The position numbers were made by a program, and so were the translations under genes. Under the pieces are notes generated by a model. It did not search any database and had not been told where the DNA came from. It was given only the letters and a program-made list of their open reading frames with translations. A stretch of 64,000 bases of DNA from Poecilobothrus nobilitatus (lineage: Eukaryota > Arthropoda > Insecta > Diptera > Dolichopodidae), in the NCBI GenBank assembly GCA_947095535.1, contig OX352774.1, positions 29,094,496 to 29,158,495 on the forward strand. The letters run 5' to 3'. Below are positions 1 through 13,284 of this stretch, one piece after another. Numbering within the stretch: the first letter of the stretch is position 1; the number at the start of each line of letters is the position of its first letter.

Positions 1-108
1 ATTTTTTGTTAATTTATTTTATAAATCTAAATTTTTTGTAAACAAAAAAAAAAATTTTTATATATATATTATATTTTATTTATAATTTATTTGAGCAACG
101 GCTTTAAC

Positions 109-717
109 ATGTATTGTAACAATATGTATTATTATCCATCAGAAATACCATACATGTGTCCAAAAATTCATCCAATTGTTGTGAAAAAAAATTGGATAAT
201 AAAGAATAATTCAATATTGGAAATAATTTTAACAATTATTATTGGAACATTATTACATTGTAAAAAATTATCTGTATTTGATTTGAATTCATTGGGATTA
301 CAAAAATTACAACCAAATATTGCATCAACAATATTTACAATATCAATGTTATGTATGTTATCACGTCTTCGTCCTAGTTTTATTAATTTAGTTGATTGTC
401 CAATTTTATTACGTTATATTACATCAATAATATTCAGTTTATATGTAACTGAAGCTGCATTAAGATGGCTTTGGATACCAATATTAAAATTAACATTATA
501 TGGTTGTTCATATTTAAGTAATACATTATTAGAAATTAAATGGGCATTTTATATTAAACAAATACCAATTATTGCAAATTGGTTAGTAAAAGATGGTTTT
601 TATTTTTTTAGAATTCTTCTTGCTACTACAGTTTTTATAATAATGACAAAAACAATTGATGTATGGAGTGATTTAAGAGAAATTTTATTAAAGAGAAATT
701 TTGTTAAAAGATACTAA
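109..717 (+). CDS. Unidentified small multi-pass membrane protein (complete or last exon)
   Basis: The frame is open for 202 codons from ATG 109 to TAA 715-717. It stays open upstream to about position 31, so this may be a last coding exon; I see no convincing splice acceptor, the best AG (94-95) being weak. The protein is hydrophobic. Plausible membrane segments lie near residues 36-50 (LEIILTIIIGTLL), 71-85, 99-115, 120-132 and 163-180. A tyrosine- and cysteine-bearing N-terminus precedes them and a basic tail (residues 189-202) ends the protein. Mixed codon use, tryptophans and prolines and the absence of low complexity separate it from the spurious AT-rich frames elsewhere. A poly(A) signal follows 12 nt after the stop. 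I do not recognise the family and assign no function. Choosing ATG 109 over an upstream non-ATG start is inference. Confidence 0.7.
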   Translation: MYCNNMYYYPSEIPYMCPKIHPIVVKKNWIIKNNSILEIILTIIIGTLLHCKKLSVFDLNSLGLQKLQPNIASTIFTISMLCMLSRLRPSFINLVDCPILLRYITSIIFSLYVTEAALRWLWIPILKLTLYGCSYLSNTLLEIKWAFYIKQIPIIANWLVKDGFYFFRILLATTVFIIMTKTIDVWSDLREILLKRNFVKRY

Positions 718-728
718 AAAAAAAATTA

Positions 729-734
729 AATAAA
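729..734 (+). terminator. Candidate poly(A) signal AATAAA of the membrane-protein gene
   Basis: AATAAA begins 12 nt after the stop codon of the upstream reading frame, within an A-rich stretch. If used, it would give an extremely short 3' UTR. In DNA this A+T-rich, AATAAA is common by chance, so placement right after a stop is the only support. Confidence 0.4.
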
Positions 735-924
735 ATGAATATTAAAAAATTCATTAAAATTCATTTAAAATATTGTTTATAATTATAAAAAAAAAAAAAA
801 AAAAAATTTTTGATATAATTACTGTGTAAAAACATTATTAGTACCTAATTTTTTTTTTATCAGAATTCAGACAGAAGTTCGATTAAATTAAGTTTCAATC
901 AATTTTTAGCACATTTTCAAAAAA

Positions 925-1170
925 AATTTGAAAAAATATGCTTATTAGTTTCACTCTGTCCATCTGTCCGTCCAGCTGTCTGGGTGTTTAGAAAACTTCT
1001 ACACCGTTTAAAGTAAAGCAATGAAATTGATAACTACGGATAGGCATCGTCAAAAACTAATTTTGTGGAACAACTTTTTCTAAAGTACCCGTTACGGAGC
1101 TACAGCCCTGTAGTTCGAAAAATCCATATTTTTAAATTTTTAGAAGATAGGTTCTATAAGACATACCCCC
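925..1170 (+). repeat. Interspersed repeat fragment with a GTCC/GTCT tract
   Basis: A tract alternating CTGTCC, CTGTCC and GTCC (about 956-980) is followed by about 190 bp that is clearly more G+C-rich than its surroundings. GTCY-rich tracts of this kind occur in Helentron-associated and other interspersed repeats of flies. No tandem units or hairpin end are visible, so the class is open. Confidence 0.4.
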
Positions 1171-3773
1171 TCATCGAAATGCATTTGTGATGTGTTTATT
1201 TTTAATTTCAATTACACAAATGGCGGGCATCGCATAATTTATGATCGAAAACGTCAAATAAGACATTGTGTTACTGTTGCATTGTATCGACAACTTAAAT
1301 TGACAATTTAATTTTTTCGATTTTGACGAAATCAAATATATTTTTTTGACATTTCCGATGAGACCCATATTTTCAATCTGGAAACTCCAAACGATAGCTG
1401 ATTTTAAAACCTTATAAATATATAGAAAATAAAATAAGAAAAATAAGAAAAGAAAATAAGTGATGAAGTAAAATTTATGAAAATAAATTAAATTAGTATT
1501 TCAGGAAATATTTTTGTGTCGCCCCCCACCAAAATTTTTCATTGTATCTACTCTTTACTCTAGGCTTATTATGGAATATTTTTTAATTTTGGACATAGGC
1601 TTTTCTGAAAACCCTTAGTTTTTTCCATTACTTGTTTATTTGATAATTTGATATTTTCATGTTATTTTTGGACTTTAAATTTGATAGTGCAAATTCCAAA
1701 ACGCATTTTATATATTAAAGTTGAAATTAAATTTAATTGACTACTTATTGTCGAATCGAATTTAGTTAGCTTCCCAACTTACAAAAATTAAATTTTATAA
1801 CTTCTGTAACTTTATAATATAGATTTTATCATAAACTAGGAGGAAAGCAATCATGAGTGTTGATTTTCAAGTGCTGTAAAAAATTAAAATGTTTTAAATT
1901 AGAAACACTTTTATGTATTTTTAAAAATACCTTACAAATGATTCAACCTTTTTTATACCATATAAGAAATGGGAATATAAATTAAATAGTCTGTTCTCAT
2001 TCAATTTAATTCATTTATTGTTTTATAATTTTTGCAAAAATGACATATTCTGAAAGAATAAAAAACATTTCTTCCGATCTTTAGGAAATATCTCAATATT
2101 TTCTGATAAATTAATTTTTACGTAATTAAATATTAAATTAAAATTTAAAATTAGTACTAAAAAGGGAAAAGAAGGGCACAGAAGAGAAATTTTATGATTA
2201 TTTTACTTATTAAATAGAATTACTACTTACTTATAGAGAATCGTTGATTTCTATCAAATAATTTTTAATACGAATATTAATTAATATTTTCTATTTAATT
2301 TAAATAAAATTTTAAAATTTCTTATTTAACACATTGATTTTAATTATAAATTGTTTTTATTTTTGCTATTGTTATTGTCAATAATATTATTTTTATAAAA
2401 TATGTTTTAATATTGGAAAGTCATATGAGTATACATTTTGTATTATATAAATATTATTAAGAGCTTTTTAAAACTATTACTACCCTCTGATCGATCGGAA
2501 TTGCACAGAATATTTTTTTTTTATTTAAGTAAATTTTGGCTAAAAAAATAAGTTTTTGTAAATTACTTATATAGATATACATACTAAAGTACGATACACA
2601 TTATCAGTTCAGTAGCACTTTTGATAATGCAGTGCAACTGATGAACATCAAAATTTTTTGTTATTTTAATGGAGTACACATTATAAGTTTAGACACAAAC
2701 CTGACGGCTGAACTGCCGACTGAAATGTGTACCGTCGAAATTAAAGGGTAAATTCTTGAATGATTCGATTTTGTTGCTGTGATTTCTGTATTTAAGCATT
2801 CATATTTCAAGCATATGAAAAGATGCTGCTTTAAAATTTGAAAACGGAAATGACAAATTTTCTTTGTTTGTATTTTGTTTTGTATTCTCAAAAGAAAAGA
2901 ATTGATAATGAGCGAAACTCTCACGTGACAGCTAATTTTTTTTTTAATATGAATTATTTCAATATAATTAATATATACTCGTAATTTTAATAAATTTTTT
3001 AAATTGACACTTTAAAATTCTTAACTGCTGATGACAGAAACGCATATGACATCAACCTTAATGACATATCGTGTCATATGATTATAAACAATTTGTTAAT
3101 TGTTTATATTTGATTAAAAATAAAGGCCATTTTAGACTATGTGGATTTACATTTGAGATTATGATATTTTGAGATTTTCGATTTTTTGAAGCTTGAGAAT
3201 TACCTTGTTTCCACAAATATTATATTAAAATGGTACACTACAATCCTGACGCGCCCGCAAACTCAATAAAAAAGAGAAAATGTAAATTTATAAAAGTCAG
3301 CACTTAGAACCAAAAAAAAAATAAGTTTAACTCTGTATATGTATATGATAAAATATAAATTGAAAGACTTAAAATTTCTGTCACAAAGCAAAAAAAAAAT
3401 ACATTCAATTATTTCAAAGACATTCCGTTAAATTTCGTATTTTTAAACCAATTCTTATCAATCAGAGTAGTATTTTATATATACATAACTACGTATTAAT
3501 AAATAATTGTATAAAATAGTAGAAGGAAATTAATAAATAAAGTACATATATATATATACTAGTTTTGCTAGTTTCATTATAAACTACGTTTCTTATTTAC
3601 TTTATACAATGTTTTTTTTTTCTTTTTTTTTTATTAAATAATTATATTTGTATATAAGGCACGTGGACCTTTAAAATAAATAGTATTAAATATAAAGAAC
3701 ATATACTTAGTACCTTTGTGACGAATTAAATTTTATATGCTAAAGATATGACATTTAGTGCACTTTGTTTTTA

Positions 3774-3805
<32 letters not shown>

Positions 3806-5261
3806 TAAATAAATAAATAACAATTTTAAATTAGATTGCGTTAGTGTTACGTATACTTATTGAAGTATTATCATAGAATTTCAATGAAAATTACATCTAT
3901 GGAAAATTATTTTTAAGTTTCAAGTTTTTTTTTTTAAATACGTAAAATATTTTGATTTTATATTTTATAAGGCTTTCGTTAAAATTTTCTCATGACAATT
4001 TATAAAATGTGTGAATAAATATTTCTTATAATTGAATATTAAACTATATTAAAAAAAAATGAAAAAAAATGTACATTTTAATGACATTTTTAGAATACAC
4101 ATTCTAAAATAGAAAAAGTTACTAATAAGTATCACGTTTATTAAATCATCGTTTTAATTTACACGTATATTTTTAACGACATGGATAAACATACGCGTTT
4201 AAACTTATAGAAATACGCACAAAAAAATGAAAATGATTTGAAAATTTTGTAGATTATTACATTTTTAAGTGTTTGCTCTTGAATAGATGATTTGTTATTT
4301 TATTATGAAATATCTCAAAGTTGTTTTAATCAAGTTCAGTGGCATTTAACTCTTTTTTTTTTTTTGTTTTATATAATCATATACATTGAATATCATATTA
4401 TATATCATATATACGGTATAATCGAATTATCTAAAAAAATCCCATATTAATATACATTATCAGTACTTAAATTCTCTATAAGTACTTTATATATTTTACG
4501 TAAATGTCTAAATTGTTAATTTATCATAAAATTGTTTATTATTATTTGTGTATGTACACTTATTATAAGTAAGTATAGTATATACATATTATGTATGTAT
4601 CAATAGTTTGAAAAGTATTAATTAAATATTGCGAATAATAATTTCCTTATTAAGAAATACTTATATAGAAAAAAAAATACCTGTCGTTTTTTTTTTCTTT
4701 GTTATTTTTTTGTTTTACAAAGTTATGTAGCCAACTTCAAATTTTAAATTGATTTATGACTAGAATATAAAGATTTCAAGAAGTTTAAATAAATAACCAT
4801 ACGTCTTTTAATATATCTGCAAATCGGCAAACATAACCTAAATATAAAATCAGATGTTATGAAATCCGTGTCTCCGATTAATACCTACTATCAAAAATAT
4901 ATAGGTACATAGGTACGACACATTATGTTGTCAAAAAATATTTATTTTTAGTATCTGTGAAGTAGGTTCCTATCGGCTATCATTATCATCATATGGCCAA
5001 GTGTCAAAACAGATATAAATATTGAGAAACTTCAAATTTTTGAATAGCAATATTTAGAGTGCATTATAAATGAAATTAAATTGATAATCTATAGGTACCT
5101 ATAAATAATTATTTAAATAAATAGTACTTACTTATTAACAATTAAATTCTTGAACGCCTTTAAAAAAATCAAAAAAAAAAATATACTTGTATATATGTAT
5201 CTTTTTTTTTTGCATGAAATTTCAAATTATTATCATGTCATTATTTAAGTGTAGCTTAGAA

Positions 5262-5740
5262 AAAATAATGTTAGTGGAGAAGATAGTTGAAAAAATTTAC
5301 GTGTAAAAATATTAAATATGTTGACATTTTCTTGTATAGTATAGTAAGTCGAGAGACCATAGAATGTAAGTATTACAAATAGATGGGGAAAAAGATGTAG
5401 TCGTCTCTTTTCTTTTTAAGCGTTTTCCCAAACTAAGAAATTAAGAACCAGTGCAAAATCAACTCAAATTTTTGACAAATAAAAAAAATGTTATGAAAAA
5501 TAATTTTAAATAATCAATACAAAAATTGAAATTTCATGGACGAACAAACTACTTAATTTCGCGGTGATTTTGAGAAAATACAGTATCAATCTGGATTTTG
5601 TTTGACAGATATATTTTTGAAAAATATATGGGAAAATAACATATATATAAATACATTACAAATAGTTGGGAAGGAAGGTGTAGTCGTCTCTGTTCTTCTT
5701 ATATGTTTTTTCTATCTTAAAGTATTCTGTAAAAAAAAAA
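5262..5740. repeat. Direct duplication plus inverted segment next to a MITE
   Basis: Two similar blocks lie about 290 bp apart, at roughly 5365-5425 and 5660-5715. Both carry a TAAGTATTACAAATAG-like start and the shared core TGTAGTCGTCTCT. In addition, 5268-5297 (GTGGAGAAGATAGTTGAAAA) is the reverse complement of part of the neighbouring MITE near 5855-5880. The arrangement suggests rearranged or nested copies of one DNA element. Confidence 0.5.
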
Positions 5741-5818
5741 GTACATATGCATTTTATAATTTATATATATTTGTTTCACTCAGATGTTTATATTTATGAA
5801 AATAATTGACCTCCTAGA

Positions 5819-6202
5819 GGCCACACGAGACAGTACTATCAAGATAGTATTACATTTTTTTCAACTATCTTCTCCACTGTCTTAACATTTTTCTAGCTAG
5901 TAATTAAGATAGTAATTTGACACTTCGAACAATTAAAAATGGCGACAAATGGAGAAAACAACATAAATATGTCATGTCAAATAAATTTTTTGCGGTTTTT
6001 TTTATTTTTATTAATTTGATATTTTGTTTATGTCTATTTTAAACATGAAATATTTTGAAAAAATATAAAATAAACTTGAAAAATTTTGATAATAAATGAA
6101 ATGTCTTGATAGTCAATGTCACATACGTCACACAGACAGTAATTTGATATTACGTATTACACACTCGCATAATAATATGTACTATGTCTCGTTTGGCTGC
6201 CG
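5819..6202. mobile_element. MITE-like element with imperfect terminal inverted repeats
   Basis: The left end reads GGCCACACGAGACAGTACTA. The right end read on the other strand is GGCAGCCAAACGAGACATAG, sharing the ACGAGACA core. The interior is short, A+T-rich, without a transposase frame, and contains several GATAGTA/TACTATC segments. No clear target-site duplication is seen. Confidence 0.5.
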
Positions 6203-7919
6203 GATGAAGCAGTTTCTCATAACCAGTTCTATTTAAGACATTTTAAGTTGTTTTATTACTTAATAATTAAAATATTTTGTTTATAAAATTAAAATTAAAT
6301 TTAATTAAAGTTATATAACTTTAAGTATACTTGTTAAGTAATGAAAGAAGTGACAACTTATAACATTCTAAAAAAAAAATGAAATAAAACTATTTCATCT
6401 TATGGGGAACTATTTTTGAAGAAACTAAATCAAATGACCAAATTAGTGTAAATAAAATAATAGATATACATACTTACATTAATTTTTAATTAAAATTTAT
6501 ATTATATATTACACATCTTTTCAAAAAGTAAGAAAACTTTTTGTCAACTTTGCTATTATGTATATGTATACGTAGGAGTATTTCTATGTACTATGAAATT
6601 ATATTATATTATAATATTTTTATTAAACTATTTTTATTACATATCATACACTCACTCATACACAGTTATTATCTGATATTATGTAATCTGAATAATAAAA
6701 AAAAAAAAAATATATTTAAATTTTTATTAAATTCATGGAGTTAAAAAATTCATATTCTTAATACGAGGACATATGTTTATTAAAATTTTAAATAAAAATA
6801 AAAACATAAAAAATAATCATGTTAATTATAACTTAATTTTAATCTTAATTCACGTGTTTTTGAAAATTAAAACTTTTGACAAAATAGAAATTTAACATTT
6901 ATTTTTTTTTTTTTCGATTTATTTTTAATGATTTTTGTTTAATCGCAATCATTTTTTTTTTTTTAGAAAAAAAAAATTAATTCTAGTTCAATTTTATATT
7001 TTCATGCAATTATATTATAAAAAGATAACAATATAAAAATTAACACTCATTCAAAACATGTGAAAACATTGGGGTAAAAAAAAAAAAGAAATGTATTTGT
7101 TATATTATATACGTATACTTAATATAAATACATAAATAATATATTTTTTAACTTTATTTATAATATTATTTATTTAACTTAAAAATAGCCAATAGGTAGT
7201 AGATAGTAAAAGCTCTCCTCTATTCATTTTACATTAACAAATATTTATACACACAATATTTGTACAAGTTTTGTCACAAGTTAAAGCGGAAATTAGATAT
7301 AAGTACATTTCAAATAATAAATGATAGGTATATAATATATATGTATATATGTAATATGTATAATAAAATATGTAAGGTTTTCTATATTCCATATGGTTTT
7401 GAATTACGTTTTATTTATACCGGGTCAAGTGCATTCACGTGTATATATACGTGTAGAAGTTTTTATTTGATATTGCGCGTAATATATGGAAAATTTTTCT
7501 TTTTTTTTTTTTTTTTAAATAAAATGCATACATATTATGTATGTACACATACCTATATACGTAATAAATATTTTAAAGAAAAAATTGGAAAATAACAAAA
7601 ACTGATTACCTATAGATATTTAAATGTCAAAAAATTATTACATATTTTTTTATAAATTAATTACCTAAGTGTTTTTATTTTAACATTTTAAAAGGTTACT
7701 TAGTAAAAATACTCATATAGTTATATTTGATGGTAGTTTAATAATATTAATTACTTTTAAAAATTTTTTTTTTTTTTTTAGTACTTATTTTAATATTTTG
7801 AATTGCACTTAAATATTTTAATATTTTGTTGTTTTTGTAAATGTGAAATTTACAGTAAGTATGTATGTATACATTAATAATATACTTGTGTAATCTGTAG
7901 AACTGCGGTTACATTAGGT

Positions 7920-8569
7920 TATAATGGGTCTTATGATTAAAAACGTATGGAACATGTAAATGCTACCGTCATATCAAATTAACCATTATCGTGTGATTGA
8001 AAACGCACGTAAAACATTTTTTTTTTCGAAATGAATTTATTTGTATGATTGAAAACGTAAGGCGTTAGTTTGTTTTGTATAAGTTAAACGCATGGATATG
8101 TTTACGTTTTAAAAAAAAATAAAAAAACATAATGTAAGTTTTTTATTTATTTTAAATCTTGTACGTAAACAAAATGAAAAATTTAAGTTTTTTAATTGTA
8201 ACTTTTTTAATGTTTTACCTTTTGTGATTAGAAGAAAAATAACAAAACAGAATAATTTTGGTATAGGAAATTTCATTTCTAACCCTTTAAATGAAATTTC
8301 ATTTTGGGAAGAAATTATTCACGTTTTAAAATCAATTGCAATTGAAAAAACTTCTTAATTATAAATTTTTTTTATTGCTATACTTTTTATCAAAAAAAAA
8401 CTTTATTTTTATTTTTAATTCTAAAATTTTTAATTTTATAAAAAAAAATTATTTTTGTTTACCTACTTTTTATAAGTTGACGTTTTTATTATACTAAAAA
8501 TTGTTTTTGACAACTGTCATTTAATTTGGAATTAATATTTAATCACGCGTTTCTAATCATACCATTATA
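7920..8569. mobile_element. MITE-like element, about 650 bp, TATAATGG termini
   Basis: The left end begins TATAATGG, then after a 4-nt insertion TATGATTAAAAACG. The right end, reversed, reads TATAATGGTATGATTAGAAA. The motif ATGATTRAAAACGYA occurs three times in the left arm (about 7931, 7990 and 8042), a subterminal repeat pattern typical of non-autonomous DNA transposons. There is no transposase. The terminal TA could belong to a TA target duplication, but this is not provable here. Confidence 0.6.
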
Positions 8570-9565
8570 GAGTGAAGGTGATTAATTTTCTTTCGAGCGG
8601 CGTTGTTCAATGGTAAGCTCCAATGATAAGTAAAATTTACTCAATTTAAAATTTATTATTTTATTTGCAACATTCCACTTCATTTATCAATTTATCTATA
8701 ACTATAATGTTTCATTTTCTTGGCATAAAATGGCTATTGCTTTGTTCCCATATGTACCTATTCCTATTGTGGATGTACTCCCATGTGTACTCCAAAAAGG
8801 ATGATCAGCTGTTGAACAATTAAACACACGCTAACAAAAAATACGCTTATTTAAATGCATATTTAAAAAAAAAATATTAGAATATAAATAAAAAAATAAT
8901 AGATATTTTTAATGAGTACCTTATTTCGCCTTCATGACAATACGCGCACTTCAACTTATTCAGTTTACATAGCAAAGCGGTCATATGATTTTTGTTAAAT
9001 TACCATTTCTCAAATATTTTCTTGTTTTCGTATACAAAACATAAAAGTACTGAACTAAACTAGGTAATATTTATTTGTCACTCTTCACTGTTTTGTAACA
9101 ATTTGGAGTATAGATATTACAAAAACCAGTAAACGTCAACACTGAGTAAAATTTAATTAAGTTGTGGAATTAAAAACTAACAAAAATAAAAAATTGGTTT
9201 TCTCTTGGGTTAGGGATAGGGTATAGGCAAAATAATACGTGACTAGAGTTTTATCTATAAATTATTCTTTTGAGAATTATTTAAATAAATTTGATTTATT
9301 TTTTTTAAAATGCAAAAGTATAGAATATCTTACTATAAATTAACAGTTAGTAGAAATCAATTTATACATTTTTTAGTTTAGTACATACATATACTGTGAG
9401 TTAAAAAAATAAAATTCCCTTTTTTTATTTTTTGTTTTTAAGTTAATTGAATTCATTTAGACTTAACTAGAAAATATATTAAATTATAAGTAGGTACTTA
9501 TTGAAAAATTTCAATTTAATTTCAATGTTTTTGTTAAAATAGAAAAGAAAATATTTTATTTACAA

Positions 9566-9596
<31 letters not shown>

Positions 9597-10858
9597 TTTC
9601 AACTAATTTCATTAAAAATAAAATTCTTAATAAAACATTTTTTGTAAATAAACTATTTTTAAATTATATTTTATACAGAATTTTGACCTTACTTATGGTT
9701 TCACACTTTATTTATATGAACTCTTTTCCTTTTGAGCAATTCAATTTGTTTAGAATTCTTTTTTTTTTAGCAATATTTTTTTCTAATTTATTTTGGTTTT
9801 TAATTCAGACAAAGATAAAAGTTAAAAAAAAAAATGAAAGAAGCAAAAAAAAAAGTTAAAAATATGCAGTCGGCGACATAATTTGCCGCCGCGTATAAAA
9901 TGTACTAAAATAAATTCAAACAAAATAAAATACATACTTAGAAAAGCAAAAATAAATTTTTTTATTTTTTTTTTTATAATTGTAAGTAATTTCAATTTCT
10001 AAAATTAAAAATGGGAAGTGTTACAATAAAACAATTTAATTTTTAAATTTACTATACACTGATACTTATATTCTTTATTTCATGTTAGCGCCGGAATGAT
10101 TAAACAGTTTCAATAAACATTTTGAACTAATTTGAGAATCGAGAACCTTGCCAAAAAAAAAACAAAATAAAATAAAAAAAAAAAAAAACATTAAATTAAA
10201 AAGAATAAGTTAAAATTTAAGAAATTTTATAATAAAAAGGAGCATATGAATGTAGACGCCGCATGCGGACGTTTTTTTTTTTTTTTTTTTTTATAAATCA
10301 ATTCTGAAATAAAATTTAAAAAACATTAACATTATTGTGTTTTTTTAAAGAAATTTCGCTGGTCAAATCAAGATTTTGTTTCGAAAATTTACCTTTATTC
10401 ATTTTCAACAGAAAAATTTTTGTGTAGTTGATTTGTAGAGCGACCTAAATGAGTGGAAAAACCATATAAAATCCTTAAAATTTAAATATCGGTAAAACAT
10501 ATGAATTTTTTAATAATATCATCGGCATTCAATTATTATGGATGAAATTAAAATTTTATTAGACGTTCATTAGAACTAATCCATATCTTTTTGATAGAAA
10601 AACTTAACTGTTGAAGCTGTTGTTAACTTTTGAACTGTCAAAAAAATTAATTTAAACAATAACGAGTTTGTGCTGTCAAAAATCAAAAATAAATCTCCAC
10701 TTGAATGTAATGATAAACGTAAATCTCCCAATAAACGTAAATCTTTACATGATTATTTATAAAATTCATTTTTCGGATTTCATTTCGTTTGATCTTAGAT
10801 AAGTACTACGGTACTACTTTGGTTAAAAAAATGAAGAAAATTTTCATTTCCAGTTTGT

Positions 10859-11942
10859 TATACCCTAAACGTAAAGTATAGGGTATATTAACTTTGGTAT
10901 GATGTTTGTAACTATTAAAAGGAAGCGAGTTAGATATGGACATGTATATGTATTCTGAATCAGGATCACCTCCTGAGTCGATTTAGTGAAGTCCGTCCGT
11001 CCGTCCGTACGCACGATAACTTAAAAAATAATGATGCTATCTTGATGAAATTTATACTGTAGGTTAACAATGACTAAAGAAAGGCGGAGATTGCAAATGG
11101 GAGAAATCGGACCATGGGTTCTGGTACTTCCCATACAACTCCCAAAACCGAACACGCATCATATCTTCGAAATTAATAAAGATAGAAACTTAAAATTTTG
11201 TACGAGGGTGTTTTTTCCTGAATCCCTAATATCCCTAAGATTTGAAATGAATTGGAGTGGTTGTTCGGGTACTTCCCACACAACTCCCAAAACCGAACAA
11301 GCATATATTCGAAATTAATAAAGATAGAAACTTCAAATTTGGTACTAGGGTGTTGTTTCCTAAATCGCTGATTTGCCCAAAATTTGAAATGAATTGGAGC
11401 AGTTGTTCGAGTACCTCCCACACAACTCCCAAAACCGAACAAGCATATCTTCGAAATTAATAAATATAGAAACTTTAAATTTGATACGAGGGTGCTGTTT
11501 CCTGAATCCCTGATTCACCTAAAATTTGAGATGAATTGGAATGGTTGTTCGAGTACCCCCACACAACTTCTAAAACTGAACAAGCATATCTTCAAAATTA
11601 ATAAAGATAGAAAAAGCAAATTTGATACGAGGGTGTTGTTTCCTAAACCCCTGATTTGCCTAAAATTTCACATGAATTGGATTGGTTGTTCAGGTATCTC
11701 CCACATAACTCCCAAGACCGAACAAGCATATGAAATTAATAAAGATAAAATCTTGAAATTTGATATAAGAGTGTTCTACCCCGTTCTGATTATGTCTCTA
11801 AAATTTGAGATGAATTGGGGTGGTGGTCCGGGTACCTTCACACATTTCTCAAGACCTAACAAGCATATTTTCGAATTTAATGAAGATAGAAACCTGATAT
11901 TTTGTACAAAAGTTGTAAAAGCATAGATAAAGTCACTTTTAC
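10859..11942 (+). mobile_element. Helentron-associated (DINE-1/HINE-like) element, copy 1
   Basis: The element opens with a 9-bp inverted repeat (TATACCCTA at 10859-10867, TAGGGTATA at 10879-10887). A conserved head block follows (10956-10985, identical over 30 bp to copy 2), then four GTCC units (10991-11006), then a second block containing ATCTTGATGAAATTTATA, then a tandem array. Ordered head block, GTCY tract, tandem units and 3' hairpin is the described layout of DINE-1/HINE elements, which are mobilised in trans by Helentrons and carry no protein. The 3' end is probably near a 7-bp hairpin (GTAAAAG/CTTTTAC, 11915-11942). Reading frames inside are repeat translations, not genes. Confidence 0.65.
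11080..11900 (+). repeat. Tandem array of about 142-bp units inside the copy-1 element
   Basis: The landmark CGAACAAGCAT or a close variant starts at 11149, 11294, 11436, 11577, 11719 and 11856, giving periods of 145, 142, 141, 142 and 137 bp. Each unit also carries ATTAATAAAGATAGAAAC and a TGAATTGG...GGTTGTTCG segment. Units differ by scattered substitutions and small indels, so the array is not freshly amplified. Confidence 0.9.
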
Positions 11943-13284
11943 ATCTAAATGTCAGTCATACAAATTTTATAAATATGTAGGTATACATATAATATATTTA
12001 CTTCTAAGTTATAAGCATCTGAATTGACAATTTTTACAAAAAATATATAGAATACTTATTTCAAATTTATTTATTGCAAATTTTTCCTAATAATTTATAA
12101 AAATTCCGTAAAAGATCTGATTCGTAAATTTTTGTTTATAAAAGTTTTATAAGAACAAGTTGTTTTTTAATTTTTTATTATACATATGTATATATTAATT
12201 GTATTTTAATACCAAATTATTTAAATATATGTATCTTAATTTATATATTACATTAATAACTTAAAGTTATATTACTAAAATTTAATAAATACATACATAT
12301 ACTTAAGAATCTAAAATTCTTTTGAAAGATAAACAGTAGTGGCTTGTATATATCATAAACATAAATATTTTTAAATTATACCGGTAAAGAAAAATTAAAA
12401 AAAGAAGTAGAAAGGGTGTTTCCCAGATATCTTTGAAATATTTTTTGTTCCTCGTTTTAGCAAAACAAAAATCAGAGAACTTAGTCAACAATTATTTTAA
12501 ACTTAACTAATTATTTGGAAAAACCTTAAGCTACTTTTCTTTTAAATAGATTATCTATTACCTATCTATTATTGAATATACCTACATATGTAAGTACTTA
12601 TTTTTTTTTAAGAAATGAAAACTTTAAAATAGTAATTTTTATACAAATGGTACATACGTATTTTGTTTATTTTTTAAATTAAATGAAATTTTTCAACGTT
12701 ATGTTAATCGATATATTTTTAAATTTTTTAAAAGTTCGGGAATTCCGGAAAATTAATTTTTGGTTTATTGATAATAAAAACGAAACGGTAAAAATTTCTT
12801 TTAACTAGTTTCTAGTACTTATTTAATATTTATATTTTGTATGTATATATGTATGAATGTTCAACTATAAAATTAGATAATTTCCCGTTTGTAATACTCA
12901 AAGAAAAATTTTATTTTAAACTCTTGTTCTTAAGGATATTAAAAATAGTTAAAATAAATAAAAATATCTTAATTGTGTTTTTATTATTAAGATATCATAG
13001 TGATGCCAGACCGCTTCAACTGAAAACCTTAGAATTTTTTTCTGAAAAATCTTGAAAATCTTGATATTTTTTAACGAAAATTGTGGAAAAAATCTTGAAA
13101 ACATTATATTTAAAATCCTTTCATGGTTTTGTTATATTTCAATTTACAAGGTGTTTTTAATCATTCAATTTGTTTCAAAATTCGTTAAAAAATTTATTCA
13201 ACAAAATATAAATAAGTTTAGATATATGTACCCTATATACATTAATATAAGATAATGTAAAATTCATTAAATTGCAATGAAAAA

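Noticed and set aside
11070..11926. Several overlapping frames on both strands with repeated TTPKTEQAY-like peptides, resembling a repeat protein
   Set aside because: Both strands and several frames are open because the 142-bp units recur; the peptides are translations of the tandem array.
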